A stretch of 64,000 nt of DNA from Neopestalotiopsis rosae (GCA_023078685.1 JALGAS010000001.1:2232001-2296000), one strand, 5' to 3'. Positions 55,042-64,000 are shown, counted from the first letter of the stretch. A program made the numbers and translations. Notes: generated from the letters alone by a model not told the origin.

Positions 55042-55712
55042 TAACACAGTCCCATGCATGTTTGTGGCAGATCTGCTGGATGTGACTGTGTTGTTCCTGA
55101 TTCGAGGATATGTTCCCAAATACTCGGCCCACGGGCATTTGAACCATATTTTGCGTGGATAGAATGGTCTCGACGTGGGAAAGGGGACCCACCCAAGGCT
55201 CCCCCATGGCAGCACAGTGTGTACGATTCTGGTGGACGGTATATGCGAAGGTATCCCCTTGCTCATTTGCACTCTTCTGTCCCTTGCATTCCAAGGATCC
55301 AAGGTTGACTTCATACCAGCGTACAGGTCATGATCTAGAACCGACATGAATGAACATAGCCAAGGGCTCTACAATCACTTGAGAAGTGGATCTTATGACC
55401 GCGTCCCGCCTGTACTTTCCGTCATGGTTCAAGGCAGCAATTACTTTGATTCAATCTCGGTGCAGTTACCCCTAGCATTCGGACTGAATTATTTGTCGTT
55501 ATTTCATCAGCTCGTAAGTACATAATCAAATACCGATCATTGACCTTGAAAACAAATAGGTGGCACCTCACGATATGAACCATCGATTTATTTCTCAAAG
55601 CTCCTTTAAATATCCAACATTTACCTCCAAATTCAAAATTATCCTTGGGCACTCTTCCTCACTCATAAAGTCTATCTGGGTCCAGAATCAGGGTCCAGAA
55701 TCAATTCAGAAA

Positions 55713-56505
55713 ATGACAGCACCTTCGTCGCAACGACCTCGAGCTGCTCCCTACACAGACTCAAGGTCACAGAGGCTGTCTAATCTACGAGCTGCAGTCC
55801 GCAAGCATGGTTCTCAAGCGACCGCAAATGCGCCGACGAAGAGATCGACCGACATGTTGAATACCATGTCGACTAACATGCAACCTCCTCCGCAGACTAT
55901 GACAGCACCGCCTCATGGGAATGCAGTCAGTCAAGATCAGCACGAAACCGATGTGTCGGCGGCAGACGTCTCGCTTTTGTACGTCAGCTTGTTCCCCGAT
56001 AAGAAACTCGACGTCTGCTGATCTAGCTTGAGCCAATCTTTGGTCGTGGAAAGCAAAGAACATACCAAAACAGAAGTGGGAAAGATTTCCTTAGAGCTGA
56101 ACGGGATATCATCGTTGATATCTCAACTGATGAACGAGTGAGTGTTTATGCTCCTGCGTGGGAATGCTGATTGCTAATGGTGTCGAAAGGATCCAAAGCA
56201 CGTAAGTAGTAGCACGAACTGGTCAGTCATTAAGTCCATGAGTGAAGTTCTAATGGTGGCCCATGGGCGTAGGAGACAAGAGATCGATCAAGGGTATGTT
56301 AGCACTGCTCGACGTCTTTTCGCTTCCATTTAGTGACAGAATTTGAAGATTCCAACACCACAAAAACATCACAGAGTCCTTGATGGATATTCTCAAGGAA
56401 GCACTCGAGATGGATGAGATCCAGTACGACCAGGATGGGGCGGAGCAAGAACAAGAAGATTTCATGGACCCAGCGCTTTTCGAACAGGACACATTTCATC
56501 ATTAG
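55713..56505 (+). CDS. MTAPSSQ-type protein, copy 2, with its probable native 3' exons
   Basis: The first exon, from ATG 55713, encodes MTAPSSQRPRAAPYTDSRSQ through DVSLLYVSLFPDKKLD, as at 18804 on the other arm. Unspliced it ends at 56021. Downstream are several stretches that look like further exons: KQRTYQNRSGKDFLRAERDI with IIVDISTDE before a GTGAGT; DPKHVSSSTNWSVIKSMSEV; and a last acidic exon ending SLMDILKEALEMDEIQYDQD and DFMDPALFEQDTFHH (stop 56505). The last exon's end is also kept as a relic at 8865-8900. I could not fix all introns. A disordered, acid-ended protein; repeated occurrence with the inverted repeat suggests it is carried by a mobile or duplicating unit. Confidence 0.4.
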
Positions 56506-58816
56506 CTGATAAAGGAGGCAGTGGCCGGATGACCAGTCAAGGCGGTAGCTATTGCTTGGGGAAGAACTTCTCAGTGCGTAGCAATAACAAAGATTGCGCA
56601 CATCCATACCACGCCCTGATTCACAATGCACATATGGACAGCCAAACAACTCAAGTAATACAACTAGTGACTCAATATCAGGAGACGCTTGTGTCAGCGT
56701 CTCAGTCCAATGTTCAGGAGGTCCCCCCATTTACTTCGAGTGATTGTAAAAACTTATACTCATGCATGGAGCATACATGAGATGTACAGCAGCGGATTGA
56801 TCAATGTGAGAGTTGTGAACTCGTGTATAGTGGGTCCCATGGCGACTCTTTGAGCATACCCAAACCCACCAGAAGAATGGTTAAATCAAGACCGTACGAT
56901 CCATGGCAAAAGACGTGAGTCAGGTCGTATTTTACAGGAAGCGATTCCGGGTCTACTCGGATTTCAAGTGAACAAACATCTGATCCGAGATTTTAAGACT
57001 AACAATCCAGGTAGAATGGCATTCTTGCTTTCAGCATGGACATGGAGGCTGCCAGAGGGTTCATTCCGGTCACGCTGTACTTACGGTGCAGCTAAGCCGT
57101 GTCGCCAGGTCATCACTTTTCCTACCAATTGTGGCAGTCTTGCCGTTCTCGCCGATCGTGAACAAACTTGGACTGGACACATTGTGCACAACTTGCCATA
57201 CCTATCTGCCGCGGGCAAACTGCATGAGCGCAGCGGGCCACGGTCATAAGACCCGCATCATCCAGAAGGAATCACTGTTGTTGTTCCCACCCTTACCTGG
57301 CTCACCTGGCTCAAAGGGACCAGCATTATAGAGAGCACGGTCTACGTCCGGAAGACTGGCGCGAGCTTAGACCCACATTCTTCGGCGGACGGATTTTAGG
57401 CCCACAGGCCAAGGGCTTCCGCCACGGGTGGAGTCCACTTCCGAGGCTATAGAGCCCTTTCTGCATCAGCTCTAGTACCGGAGTATGGTTATAAGACCCA
57501 CATTAACAAAGTCAAATTTCCGCCATTGCAAAGACCTGGCTTGGGTATGTACACAGGCACTGTTGACTCGCGGTCTACACCCGGAGAGCCGGAGCTTAAG
57601 CCAACATACATTCGGCTTGCGGGTTTTAGGTCCACAGTCCATGTCTTTTGACTGGCGTTTTAGGATGTTTGTTTTCGATAATCGTCATTGCCCTGTTGGG
57701 ACTTTCTCTGCTGGTGGGTTATGAATCCTGTTCTACGAGCAAACCTCGTGGGTCAATTCCGTACGGTGTTTTACGTACAGAGTTTCCTCATGCTGTTCCC
57801 CTGGCCAGATCAGATCGAGTTTACGATGTACGTACAGAAAGCAGGGGCTAGGCCCACATATCTTGGACTTGCGGGTGTTGCGGGTGTTGTAAGCAAGTTG
57901 CTGTACTACTGATGTCCTGGTCGTGAGTACGCTTTGCACAGTCTGGTTGTTCGAGGGGTTTTGTTTGAGATTATTGAGTATCTTCGCCCCATTCAGTAAA
58001 CTTTTGTTTCTGAAGGGAGAAATTGGCAGTTCCATTGATGGGTTTCTTTGCTTTCGATAGGTGGTGGGGCCCTTAAGATTCTGTCCGAAGCACAAGCCTT
58101 CAGCACAATAAGGAATGTCAGCAAATGGTGGCCATGTTTCATTTTCTTGACTAACCATATCTCAAGCTACGATCGGCCACCTCACAAAAGACTTGCCTGA
58201 TACAATCTCTATGGTTTGGCACAGCACCTCGCAAACCTGCCCGAATGTTCATCTCAAACTGCCTATCAAACTAATAAGTGGAGCAAAGTACGATCAAGGA
58301 CCATATAATTTGAAGGAGCCAGTATGATAACACCTTTATTTTCAGCATAGGAACCGGGGCCGCTGCAACGAAGGGCAAAGTGGCCATAATGGAGGACCCA
58401 GTTACGCACTAGTTTAGATCAGCATTTCCATGATATCCGTGGCTCAAAACTGTTGCTCTCCGTAACCAGGAAGCCGCACTTGAATCCACATATCCGTAGT
58501 ATGCGAGCTTCTGCTGCTCTGCTGCCCCGCCTCTATACTGGCATGTCGGCTTGACCGGATCGATGAGAATTGATGAAGTTTGCCGTTCCTGAACGCAAAT
58601 TTGCATGCCCTACACAACAAGCAGCATGGGCCCCGGCTCTCTCGTGGTCTTGGGCCGTATTTGGTCGGACTTGGCGTTCAGACTCCCTGTGAGCGCTGGC
58701 TTCGACTTTACTAATACAAAACATCGTAATTACTGCACATATTGTAGACATGTTACGGGATTCTTAGGGTAATGATTAGCTATAAAATATCTAGCCATAT
58801 CCTGCGACAGACACGT
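56506..58816. repeat. Repeat-rich stretch with several GCCGGAGCT motif copies
   Basis: Copies of the dispersed motif lie at 57340-57420 (GAGCTTAGACCCACATTCTT), 57570-57650 (GCCGGAGCTTAAGCCAACAT) and 57840-57880 (GGGGCTAGGCCCACATATCT). Bases 57035-57110 match 9088-9165. A frame 57485-57912 in several registers has no family. The minus frame 58158-57733 and the frame 58751-58409 show nothing I know. No gene is called. Confidence 0.6.
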
Positions 58817-58892
58817 CTCTACACACTTCTCTACACACTTCTCCACACACTTCTCCACACACTTCTCTACACACTTCTCTAGACACTTCTCT
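58817..58892 (+). repeat. 12-bp minisatellite upstream of the alcohol dehydrogenase
   Basis: Six units of TCTCTACACACT with TCTCCACACACT variants, ending in TCTCTAGACACT. It ends about 28 bases before the dehydrogenase reading frame begins, so it lies in its former promoter or leader. Confidence 0.95.
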
Positions 58893-58919
58893 GGGAAACA
58901 ATCCAGGCATCATCCATAT

Positions 58920-59645
58920 TTGCCCGTCCACTCGGATGTTATCAGGCCTTCTTTTACAGTGTTCAAAGGATCGAGCGAGGGCGCACCTAAGCAGGCGACT
59001 ATCACCAAGCCCGACTACCTTACTGGCGACCAGGTGTTCCTCAAAATAAGCGCATCTGGTTTATGCGGTACAGACCTACACTTCAGGACGATCGATATGG
59101 CCCTTGGACACGAAGGTGTTGGTGTTGTGGTGGCTCTCGGCCCTGAAGTGAAACTCTTGAGAAAGGGTGACCGCGTCGGCTGGGGATATGAACATGACTC
59201 CTGCGGCCACTGCAACCAATGCCTGTCGGGCCGGGAGAACTACTGTCGTGAACGCGCCGTATACGGCAGCGCCAACTTGGACCAGGGCTCTTTCGCCACT
59301 CATGCTGTCTGGCGTGAGGCTTTCCTGTTCAAGATTCCCAACGGTCTAAGCGACGAGGCTGCCGCGCCGATGTAGTGCGGCGGCGCCACCGTCTGGAACG
59401 CGCTGCAAGCTTATAATGCGCAGCCCTTCGAAACAGTTGGTATTATGGGCATTGGAGGACTGGGACACCTGGCCATCCAATTTGCTGCTAAAATGGGATG
59501 CCACGTTGTCGCGCTCTCGGTCTCGGACCACAAGAAGGACGAGGCTATCAAGCTTGGAGCTCATGAGTTCATTGCCGTCCAGAAGCAGGGCAAAATCCCC
59601 GTGTCAAAGCAATTGAATCGTCTTCTCGTCATCACCTCCGCTCAG
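58920..59645 (+). pseudogene. Zinc-dependent alcohol dehydrogenase, broken in three ways
   Basis: The frame begins VHSDVIRPSFTVFKG and keeps the medium-chain dehydrogenase landmarks: Cys49-Gly-Thr-Asp (catalytic zinc), GHEGVGVV with His64-Glu65, structural-zinc cysteines 95, 98, 101 and 109 (CGHCNQC, NYC), and the cofactor fold GIMGIGGLGHLAIQF. It is nearest to the cinnamyl-alcohol-dehydrogenase-like or NADP-dependent group. Lesions: the codon where the family's initiator Met is expected is TTG (58920); TAG at 59373-59375 where CAG is expected in PMQCGGATVW, with the frame unchanged afterwards; and loss of the last third after RLLVITSAQ (about 59640), where an unrelated minus-strand gene begins. 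No functional enzyme can be made. Confidence 0.85.
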
Positions 59646-59920
59646 CATTTCCTACCTTTTTGCACAAATTTGAGAAGTGTCTTTTGCATTGGATTCAAAT
59701 CCTCCGAAGGTTTGTCTTTTACGAAGCTTTCGAAAAGCGATTGTCCATTATACACGAGCATGAAGCCGACAGACTGGGCTGCTACTTCCCATGCCGCGGC
59801 ATCTGCGTCCGTTGGCTTGCTGATTGGCATCGTGAGAGGTTTCGCTCTGTGGGTCAAGTGAAATGCACGGGCATTGTAGTACGATAGCCTTTGACAAAGA
59901 GTCAGGTGTGCGCCAGGCAC
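59642..59920 (-). CDS. Small protein abutting the broken dehydrogenase, unknown
   Basis: Minus frame without ATG at its open start (GTG 59920); the first ATG (59830) gives MPISKPTDADAAAWEVAAQS, then VGFMLVYNGQSLFESFVKD and PSEDLNPMQKTLLKFVQKG, ending KC. It reads like the last exon of a real protein: regular, no stops, acidic-basic balance. Upstream exons probably lie before 59920 but merge into the palindrome repeat. It seems to have been joined to the dehydrogenase by rearrangement near 59640. Family not recognised. Confidence 0.35.
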   Translation of the reverse strand: MPGAHLTLCQRLSYYNARAFHLTHRAKPLTMPISKPTDADAAAWEVAAQSVGFMLVYNGQSLFESFVKDKPSEDLNPMQKTLLKFVQKGRKC

Positions 59921-59989
59921 CTTGATATATATAGACCTAGTGGAAAGGGAGTCATTAATGGCTCTCGCTTACAAGGATGCTCGGGCGCG

Positions 59990-60620
59990 GCGGCGCTCGT
60001 CGAGTGCGATACGTGAGTCAAACAGCCAGAACAGACGCGATCCTTGTCTTGGCCCAATTCGGATGTCAGTCTGACTGACATCCTGATCCGGTATAGCCTG
60101 TGATGAGGGTCCAACGGATGCGTATTGTACCTTCCGCCGGCCACTCGCAAGTCGCAACCTCTCATCGTACCCACTTCACAGTAAAGAACGAACATTATTC
60201 TGGCCGAATTTGGATGTCGATCTGACTGACATCCATAATCGGCATAGCTTCGAGGAACGTTAAGCGGACGCGACATTGTCTTTCTGCCAACCAGTCAGAG
60301 ACCCTGGCCAGCCCCAGTGCACTAAGCCAGTGGCATGCCAATTTGAAACAACCAGAATATTTCACCCATGTTCAGCGAGATAGCCACTGCACTTGTTCAG
60401 GATCTCGGTCGCCTGGCGAGAGACTGTTGCGTCCACAGAATCTGACACGCCTTCAATCGAAGTGACGGCAAACTCGCAACGCATCCTTCTTCCAGTAGGG
60501 GAATTACCTGTCCTTTGCATTTGGCTTGGCCAACCTCGATGCGCCCAATCTGGATGTCAGTCAAACTGACATACAAAATCGGCATAGCCTTCATTAGCCT
60601 GTGACATCACTGCTTGCCAA
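59990..60620 (-). repeat. Dispersed palindrome repeat, inverted copy with three palindromes
   Basis: Palindromes at 60061-60083, 60212-60234 and 60552-60574; the last two carry mismatches (GTCGATC; CAAACTGACATAC). The flanks are as at 25052-25600 but reversed: TTCTGGCCGAATT before, CATAGCTTCGA after. CCAGTCAGAGACCCTGGCCAG and GAAGTGACGGCAAACTCG are also shared. Most complete copy in the window. Confidence 0.85.
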
Positions 60621-60904
60621 GAGACGAAGAACGGAGAGGCTTTGAAAAAGACCTATCGGAACACGATATACCTACCGCAATCGTATCCAAATGCATTTCC
60701 GTGTCCAATCGAAATCGAAAATTACATCACCTTTCAGTTCTATCCTTAAGTACGTCAACAGATGGACCTTCCGATTGGTCAACTGGGAATGCCACAGTCG
60801 ACAAAATGCTTCTTGCGAGACGGTAGAGGCATCTTCGAGACAGTTTGTATGTACAGCATGTTCAAGGGATGGTTTTTGAGGTAGCTCTTCGTGATCTCTG
60901 AGAA

Positions 60905-61471
60905 TTGTGCCCAGATTCCGAGAGTAGCGATGGAACACTTATCGTGGCGCAGAATACGACTGATCGTCCTGAAAGGGAACTAGCACCTGCCAGTGATGTG
61001 ATCAAAAAGTTTATACTTGCCAGATCGAATGCCGGTGTTATTAGCTCAGATGTGGCCCAAACCAGAGGACATCATATCTTCGACCTGCTGGTGTTTGGCT
61101 ATCAATTCACTACGCTGGTAAAAAGAACTATTGCAGACATCAACCCATCTGAACGGTTGATCAAAAAGCAGCCCCTCGGACAAATATTGGCATCTACGAA
61201 AACATTCTTGGAACATGTCACGCGAGTGGGAGCATTCCGTCATCGTTTTGGTATGCCGGAGAAACAAGTTCACGCGTCACCAGTATACACATCGCGTGGT
61301 CAGAAGCACGAGTTGGTGGAGATGGCTCCCCCAAGCGGCTTTGCTAATGCAATCCGCTGGTCTAGTGCTCTCTTTCTAATGCTGGGCCCTCCGATGCATT
61401 ACACACATATCCTCATGTTGCAGTATATCATTCGGTCGTATCGCGAAAAAGAAGCTCTGCAATCAGCTTGA
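60905..61471 (+). CDS. Unknown protein, duplicated at 47735, 3' end overlapping the Ras-like gene
   Basis: 188 codons beginning with TTG, so the true start or a preceding exon is not seen. Contains ASDVIKKFILARSNAGVIS, TRGHHIFDLLVFGYQFTTL, LGQILASTKTFLEHVTRVGA, FGMPEKQ and, in its unique last third, IRWSSALFLMLGPPMHYTHI. One possible membrane segment (ALFLMLGPPMHYTHILML) is weak. The damaged paralogue at 47735 covers only the first 140 codons, so the last third is specific to this copy. Its TGA lies nine bases inside the opposite gene's 3' end. Family not recognised. Confidence 0.45.
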   Translation: MCPDSESSDGTLIVAQNTTDRPERELAPASDVIKKFILARSNAGVISSDVAQTRGHHIFDLLVFGYQFTTLVKRTIADINPSERLIKKQPLGQILASTKTFLEHVTRVGAFRHRFGMPEKQVHASPVYTSRGQKHELVEMAPPSGFANAIRWSSALFLMLGPPMHYTHILMLQYIIRSYREKEALQSA

Positions 61472-62068
61472 GTCTATGTGGGTAAACATCGCATGCCATA
61501 AAAGTGCAGCCCAGAAAGGGTTGCCAAACAATTCCTCAGGCCAAAACAACCAACCACGTTCCTCCGCAAGTTTTGAAGCCTCTATTTTCCCTACTGATTG
61601 TGTTTCCGCCTCTTTGATCGCAACCAAGATTATTGGTACATTCCGATTGAGACGTGGTGGACTCCAAGTCCTGATTGATGCAATTGAGTCGTCGTCGCGG
61701 TACGTTATAATGCATACATCTGCGACCTTGAAGCAGTCATCGACTATATGTGCGTATGTGTTCCAATCGCCCGTATCGTCAACTTCGATCTTGTATGGTC
61801 CAACCTCAATTCTGGTTGAGTCGAGTATGGTTAAGGGAGACTGGAATTATGCTTAGCTCCATTATGACACAACCGAGGTCCAACATACGTCGAAGTATTC
61901 TTCGCGATGGTATCTCTGAATGAGACTTGACTTTCCACAGCCCTCTGGACCGGCCAATACGACTCTAGTGAGCTTCTGGTCTTCGCCGGGCCAACACGAA
62001 CGAGGGAGTCTGTAGGTGATTCGCCAGAAGGCAGTCACAAAATCATCGCGCGGCTGAAAAATGCGCAT
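61463..62068 (-). CDS. Ras-like small GTPase fold with lost guanine-recognition motif (pseudo-GTPase)
   Basis: Exons on minus: 62068-61889 and 61840-61463, with a 48-base intron (GTATGT to TTCCAG, phase 0), 185 residues. The P-loop is intact: VVLAGPEGCGKSSLI, G40 to S48. Switch I: SPLTILDST after the splice, with Thr64 at the Mg-binding place. Switch II: VDDTGDW, Asp81 to Gly84 fits D-x-x-G, but the catalytic Gln is Asp85. The G4 motif N-K-x-D is replaced by I-K-E-A (135-138) in ILVAIKEAET, and no S-A-K motif follows. EASKLAEERGWLFW fits helix 4 and strand 6 of Ras proteins. There is no CaaX cysteine at the C-terminus (HIDSS). The frame is clean across both exons, which argues against simple decay. 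It may bind ATP or any purine nucleotide weakly, or none. Confidence 0.75.
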
Positions 62069-62947
62069 CGCTAAGAGCCAAGATCTTATGTATATGAGCT
62101 TGGAATTGCTGTCGGAGAGGCCGGGGCGAAAGGACACTATTGCCGGGCATGCTAAGAGCAACGTAGAGGAGTCGCGAACTGAAACCGCGTGGTTCGTAAT
62201 GACACATGGGTTTAATGCATACATCGGAGAATGGGCATACGTAGCTTATGATATTTGTACAACGCGAGCTCTTGTCCAAACAATTCCCGATTGCTGGGAT
62301 GTTGGTCGGGTGATGACGAGTAGCGAGCCATCCGGGTCCAGAGCTGAAGGCGGTCATGCATGGCTCTCTCTTACAAGGATGCTTAGGCGCGGCGGCGCTC
62401 GTCCAATGTGATATACTTCAATAGTCACAGCAGTCCATCATTGCTGTGACTTCAAGATGTAATCGCGCATGGTCCGATGTGAACATCCATGGGATTTACA
62501 CATGGTTCCATGAAACCTAACCCGGGAACATTGCCACAGGACTACCGGTAACTAACTATCGGATCCAATGGTTAATTGTTATCAAGGCTACTTCGTGGTC
62601 CATGATCAGCCTGTTGGGTATTTTGGGGCATGAATAAGTCCATTAGCCCTAGCGATGCGATATCGCTAGTGTCTTCCCACAGTTCATTGAATTGTGAATA
62701 GACGTGAGTATTATCTTATGCATTAGACATAATGAATTCGACTAACTAGGACCACAACTAGAAGGACCACATCGCTAGAACTCCTCGAAGCTATGCCGAA
62801 TCGGGATGTCAGTCAGACTGACATCCTAATTGGGCAAAAAGTACTCATAGGTTTGAGTTGTGCTCGATCCACTCCTTTACTTGCATGCTGATAAGCACAT
62901 TATAGTCGAACATGCTCGATGTCTCTAAGACACGGCAATAATAATAC
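62069..62947. other. Intergenic with a palindrome copy
   Basis: A palindrome at 62804-62826 (arms GGATGTCAGTC / GACTGACATCC) is preceded by GAAGCTATGCCGAAT, as in the other copies, but only about 65 bases around it are shared. Open frame 62224-62069 (minus) directly upstream of the Ras-like ATG has no motif of its own. Confidence 0.6.
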
Positions 62948-63664
62948 GTGTGCGTGGCAACTAGAAAGCCTAGCTCACTTCCCTACTCTAGAATTGACGA
63001 CATTACATGTCTTGCCCGTCCCAATCTTTATCCACTTACAGTCTTGTTTCGTTCATGTATAGGGTCGAAAGACTATCTTCGCGACTTAGCATCTTCAATA
63101 ACACAAACTGAAGCCAACAGCCTTCTATACGAGTATTTACCCATAATCCGTTCTTTCGAGTCTATACTGATACTTCGCAGTTCTCCTGTTGTTGCTTTTT
63201 CTGAGCAAAACTTGCATAATGATGGAGAACGTAATCATACGATCCAGCCGGGCGCAACGTGGTTTCACCGGCCACAACACCACTTCGATGAAGGTTACTA
63301 TCTTCAGAAAGCTCCAGTCGAATACGCAACCGCTCGAGACGATCGAAACCCCCCGAAGAATTGAGGGAACGACAAATCATGACACTACGACTCAGTCGGA
63401 AGCAAGGTTGCTCAAGGAGGCAAATGACGAAATGCAGAACAATGTACGGAAGATACTCGGATACGATGAAGGACGCGAAACTTGTTGTGTCAGGAGCACG
63501 AAAATGATGATGTCTTTGAAGAAACATCTACGACTTATGATCCTACACGATATCGGGAAGGGCACCATCATGATCAAAGGCGCGAAACGCAAGATCTTGA
63601 CAGGCTTCAAAGGCACAACTCGTGGATAATAAAACAAGCTAGTCTTTTCTGTATCCCTCAATAA
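62948..63664 (+). other. Overlapping open frames, unknown
   Basis: Plus frames 62948-63364, 63189-63629 and 63482-63664 follow each other in different registers, which could be exons or a frameshifted relic. The middle one reads EARLLKEANDEMQNNVRKIL. The last one reads YDPTRYREGHHHDQRRETQD. The first lacks an ATG. No family resemblance, so not called as a gene. Confidence 0.25.
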
Positions 63665-63718
63665 ATGGAGAATGAAAGAGATTACATCACATGATTACCC
63701 TGATACATCTGGAAAACT

Positions 63719-64000
63719 AGTGCTATAATGATCTCATTAATTGGAATGGAAACGACAATCCATCCATCAGGCTGGTCTACATCGCCGTGCGTTTGCAGCA
63801 TGTAATCGTGGCTCTTTCGCACGACAGTGTAGAGGGATCTCTCGACAATGCTGCAGCCAAAATTGTGCAACTAGAACCCGGCGACAAAGGAAATCCCCGA
63901 GGCATCCCTGCTTGTATGAGGCTTTGGTTCTCACGTGTGCGAGCAACAGGTAGTGATAGTCAATCGATTCATCGCTATTTCCATAGCAACTCAAGGCGTT
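63719..64000 (+). CDS. Open frame running off the right edge, unknown
   Basis: Open on plus from just after a TAG at 63718 to the window end: NPSIRLVYIAVRLQHVIVAL, SHDSVEGSLDNAAAKIVQLE, GNPRGIPACMRLWFSRVR. It has no ATG near its start, so it would be an internal exon. The minus strand is also open in part (63870-63682). I cannot decide which is real without the flanking sequence. Confidence 0.25.

Larger units (their letters stand above)
53600..56012 (+). repeat. Long inverted repeat, arm 2, with insertion
   Basis: Colinear with the reverse complement of 18520-20090 over 53600-54222 and 55042-56012. The intervening 54223-55041 has no counterpart in the other arm. The right border (after AAGAAACTCGAC at about 56012) falls inside the MTAPSSQ gene at the same codon as in arm 1. 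Confidence 0.85.

Noticed and set aside
18520..56012. Starship-type giant transposon bounded by the inverted arms
   Set aside because: No captain tyrosine recombinase, target duplication or defined ends were found; accessory genes alone are not enough.
63719..64000. Reverse transcriptase on minus at the right edge (GMPRGFPLSPG)
   Set aside because: The resemblance to the RT motif G-x-P-Q-G-S-P-L-S-P is short, the catalytic region is not visible, and the opposite strand is open over a longer stretch.
1..64000. Repeat-induced point mutation as general explanation of the broken genes
   Set aside because: Lesions include frameshifts, a TGC-to-TGA transversion and rearrangements; I could not compute dinucleotide indices, and the sequence is not strongly AT-rich by eye.
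1..64000. tRNA or rRNA genes
   Set aside because: I looked for T-loop words such as GGTTCGAATC with matching stems and found only repeat-derived look-alikes (for example near 39880).

Overview
This looks like accessory or dispensable DNA from a filamentous ascomycete (Pezizomycotina). The sequence basis is: genes split by short introns (about 44-119 bp, mostly 47-75) with GTANGT/GTAAGT donors; families typical of these fungi (Zn2Cys6 regulator, BTB/POZ protein, F-box-ankyrin protein, the helical and ankyrin half of a NACHT-type receptor, FTA2-like kinase remnant, CCCH zinc-finger protein, MATA-type HMG box); and a Tad-like LINE remnant. Nothing bacterial is present (no operons or Shine-Dalgarno sites). 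I cannot name the species. Gene density is low, and many reading frames are broken by stops, frameshifts or rearrangement. Layout, left half. 1-1283 is one copy of a 1.3 kb repeat. A complete Zn2Cys6 regulator lies at 2026-4251. From 4.3 to 7.7 kb is mostly repeat with a 19-bp minisatellite. A small MADS-like gene (7742-8147), a secreted Cys-containing protein (9792-10689), a secreted protein broken by a stop codon (11454-12038, minus), an intronless 390-residue protein (13253-14425) and an HMG-box gene (15357-16297, minus) follow. From 16.9 to 20.4 kb are a GMC-oxidoreductase remnant and one arm of a long inverted repeat. A BTB/POZ gene (20436-21951, minus), a basic protein (22663-23193) and an FTA2-like pseudogene (23507-24174, minus) complete this part. 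From 24.2 to 30.3 kb there is mostly repeat and decayed sequence, including a TPR remnant. Layout, right half. An F-box-ankyrin gene lies at 30371-31596 (minus). Two large fungal accessory genes lie at 34456-36152 and 44272-45592 (both minus), with an inverted fragment of the second lying beside the first. A membrane-ended CHC-CxC protein with one in-frame stop is at 37311-39252. A LINE remnant, the second copy of the 1.3 kb repeat (41289-42595) and a coiled-coil protein (43205-43573) precede an intact alpha/beta hydrolase (45814-47213). A frameshifted NACHT-receptor/ankyrin half follows (48153-49321), then a second minisatellite, a small C2H2-like protein and a five-exon CCCH/PIN-like protein (51026-52779, minus). 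The other arm of the inverted repeat (53600-56012) carries an 0.8 kb insertion. The right end holds a broken alcohol dehydrogenase, a palindrome-rich repeat, and a Ras-like protein that has kept its P-loop but lost its guanine-recognition motif (61463-62068, minus). How the parts relate: I see no coherent biosynthetic cluster. The genes are mostly regulators, signalling or self-recognition families and secreted proteins, set in repeats. The repeats explain much of the damage: paralogous fragments of the same genes recur in different orders and orientations, which indicates segmental duplication and inversion followed by decay. Exon coordinates are my manual splice reconstructions, checked by reading frame and family resemblance only; no database search was possible.
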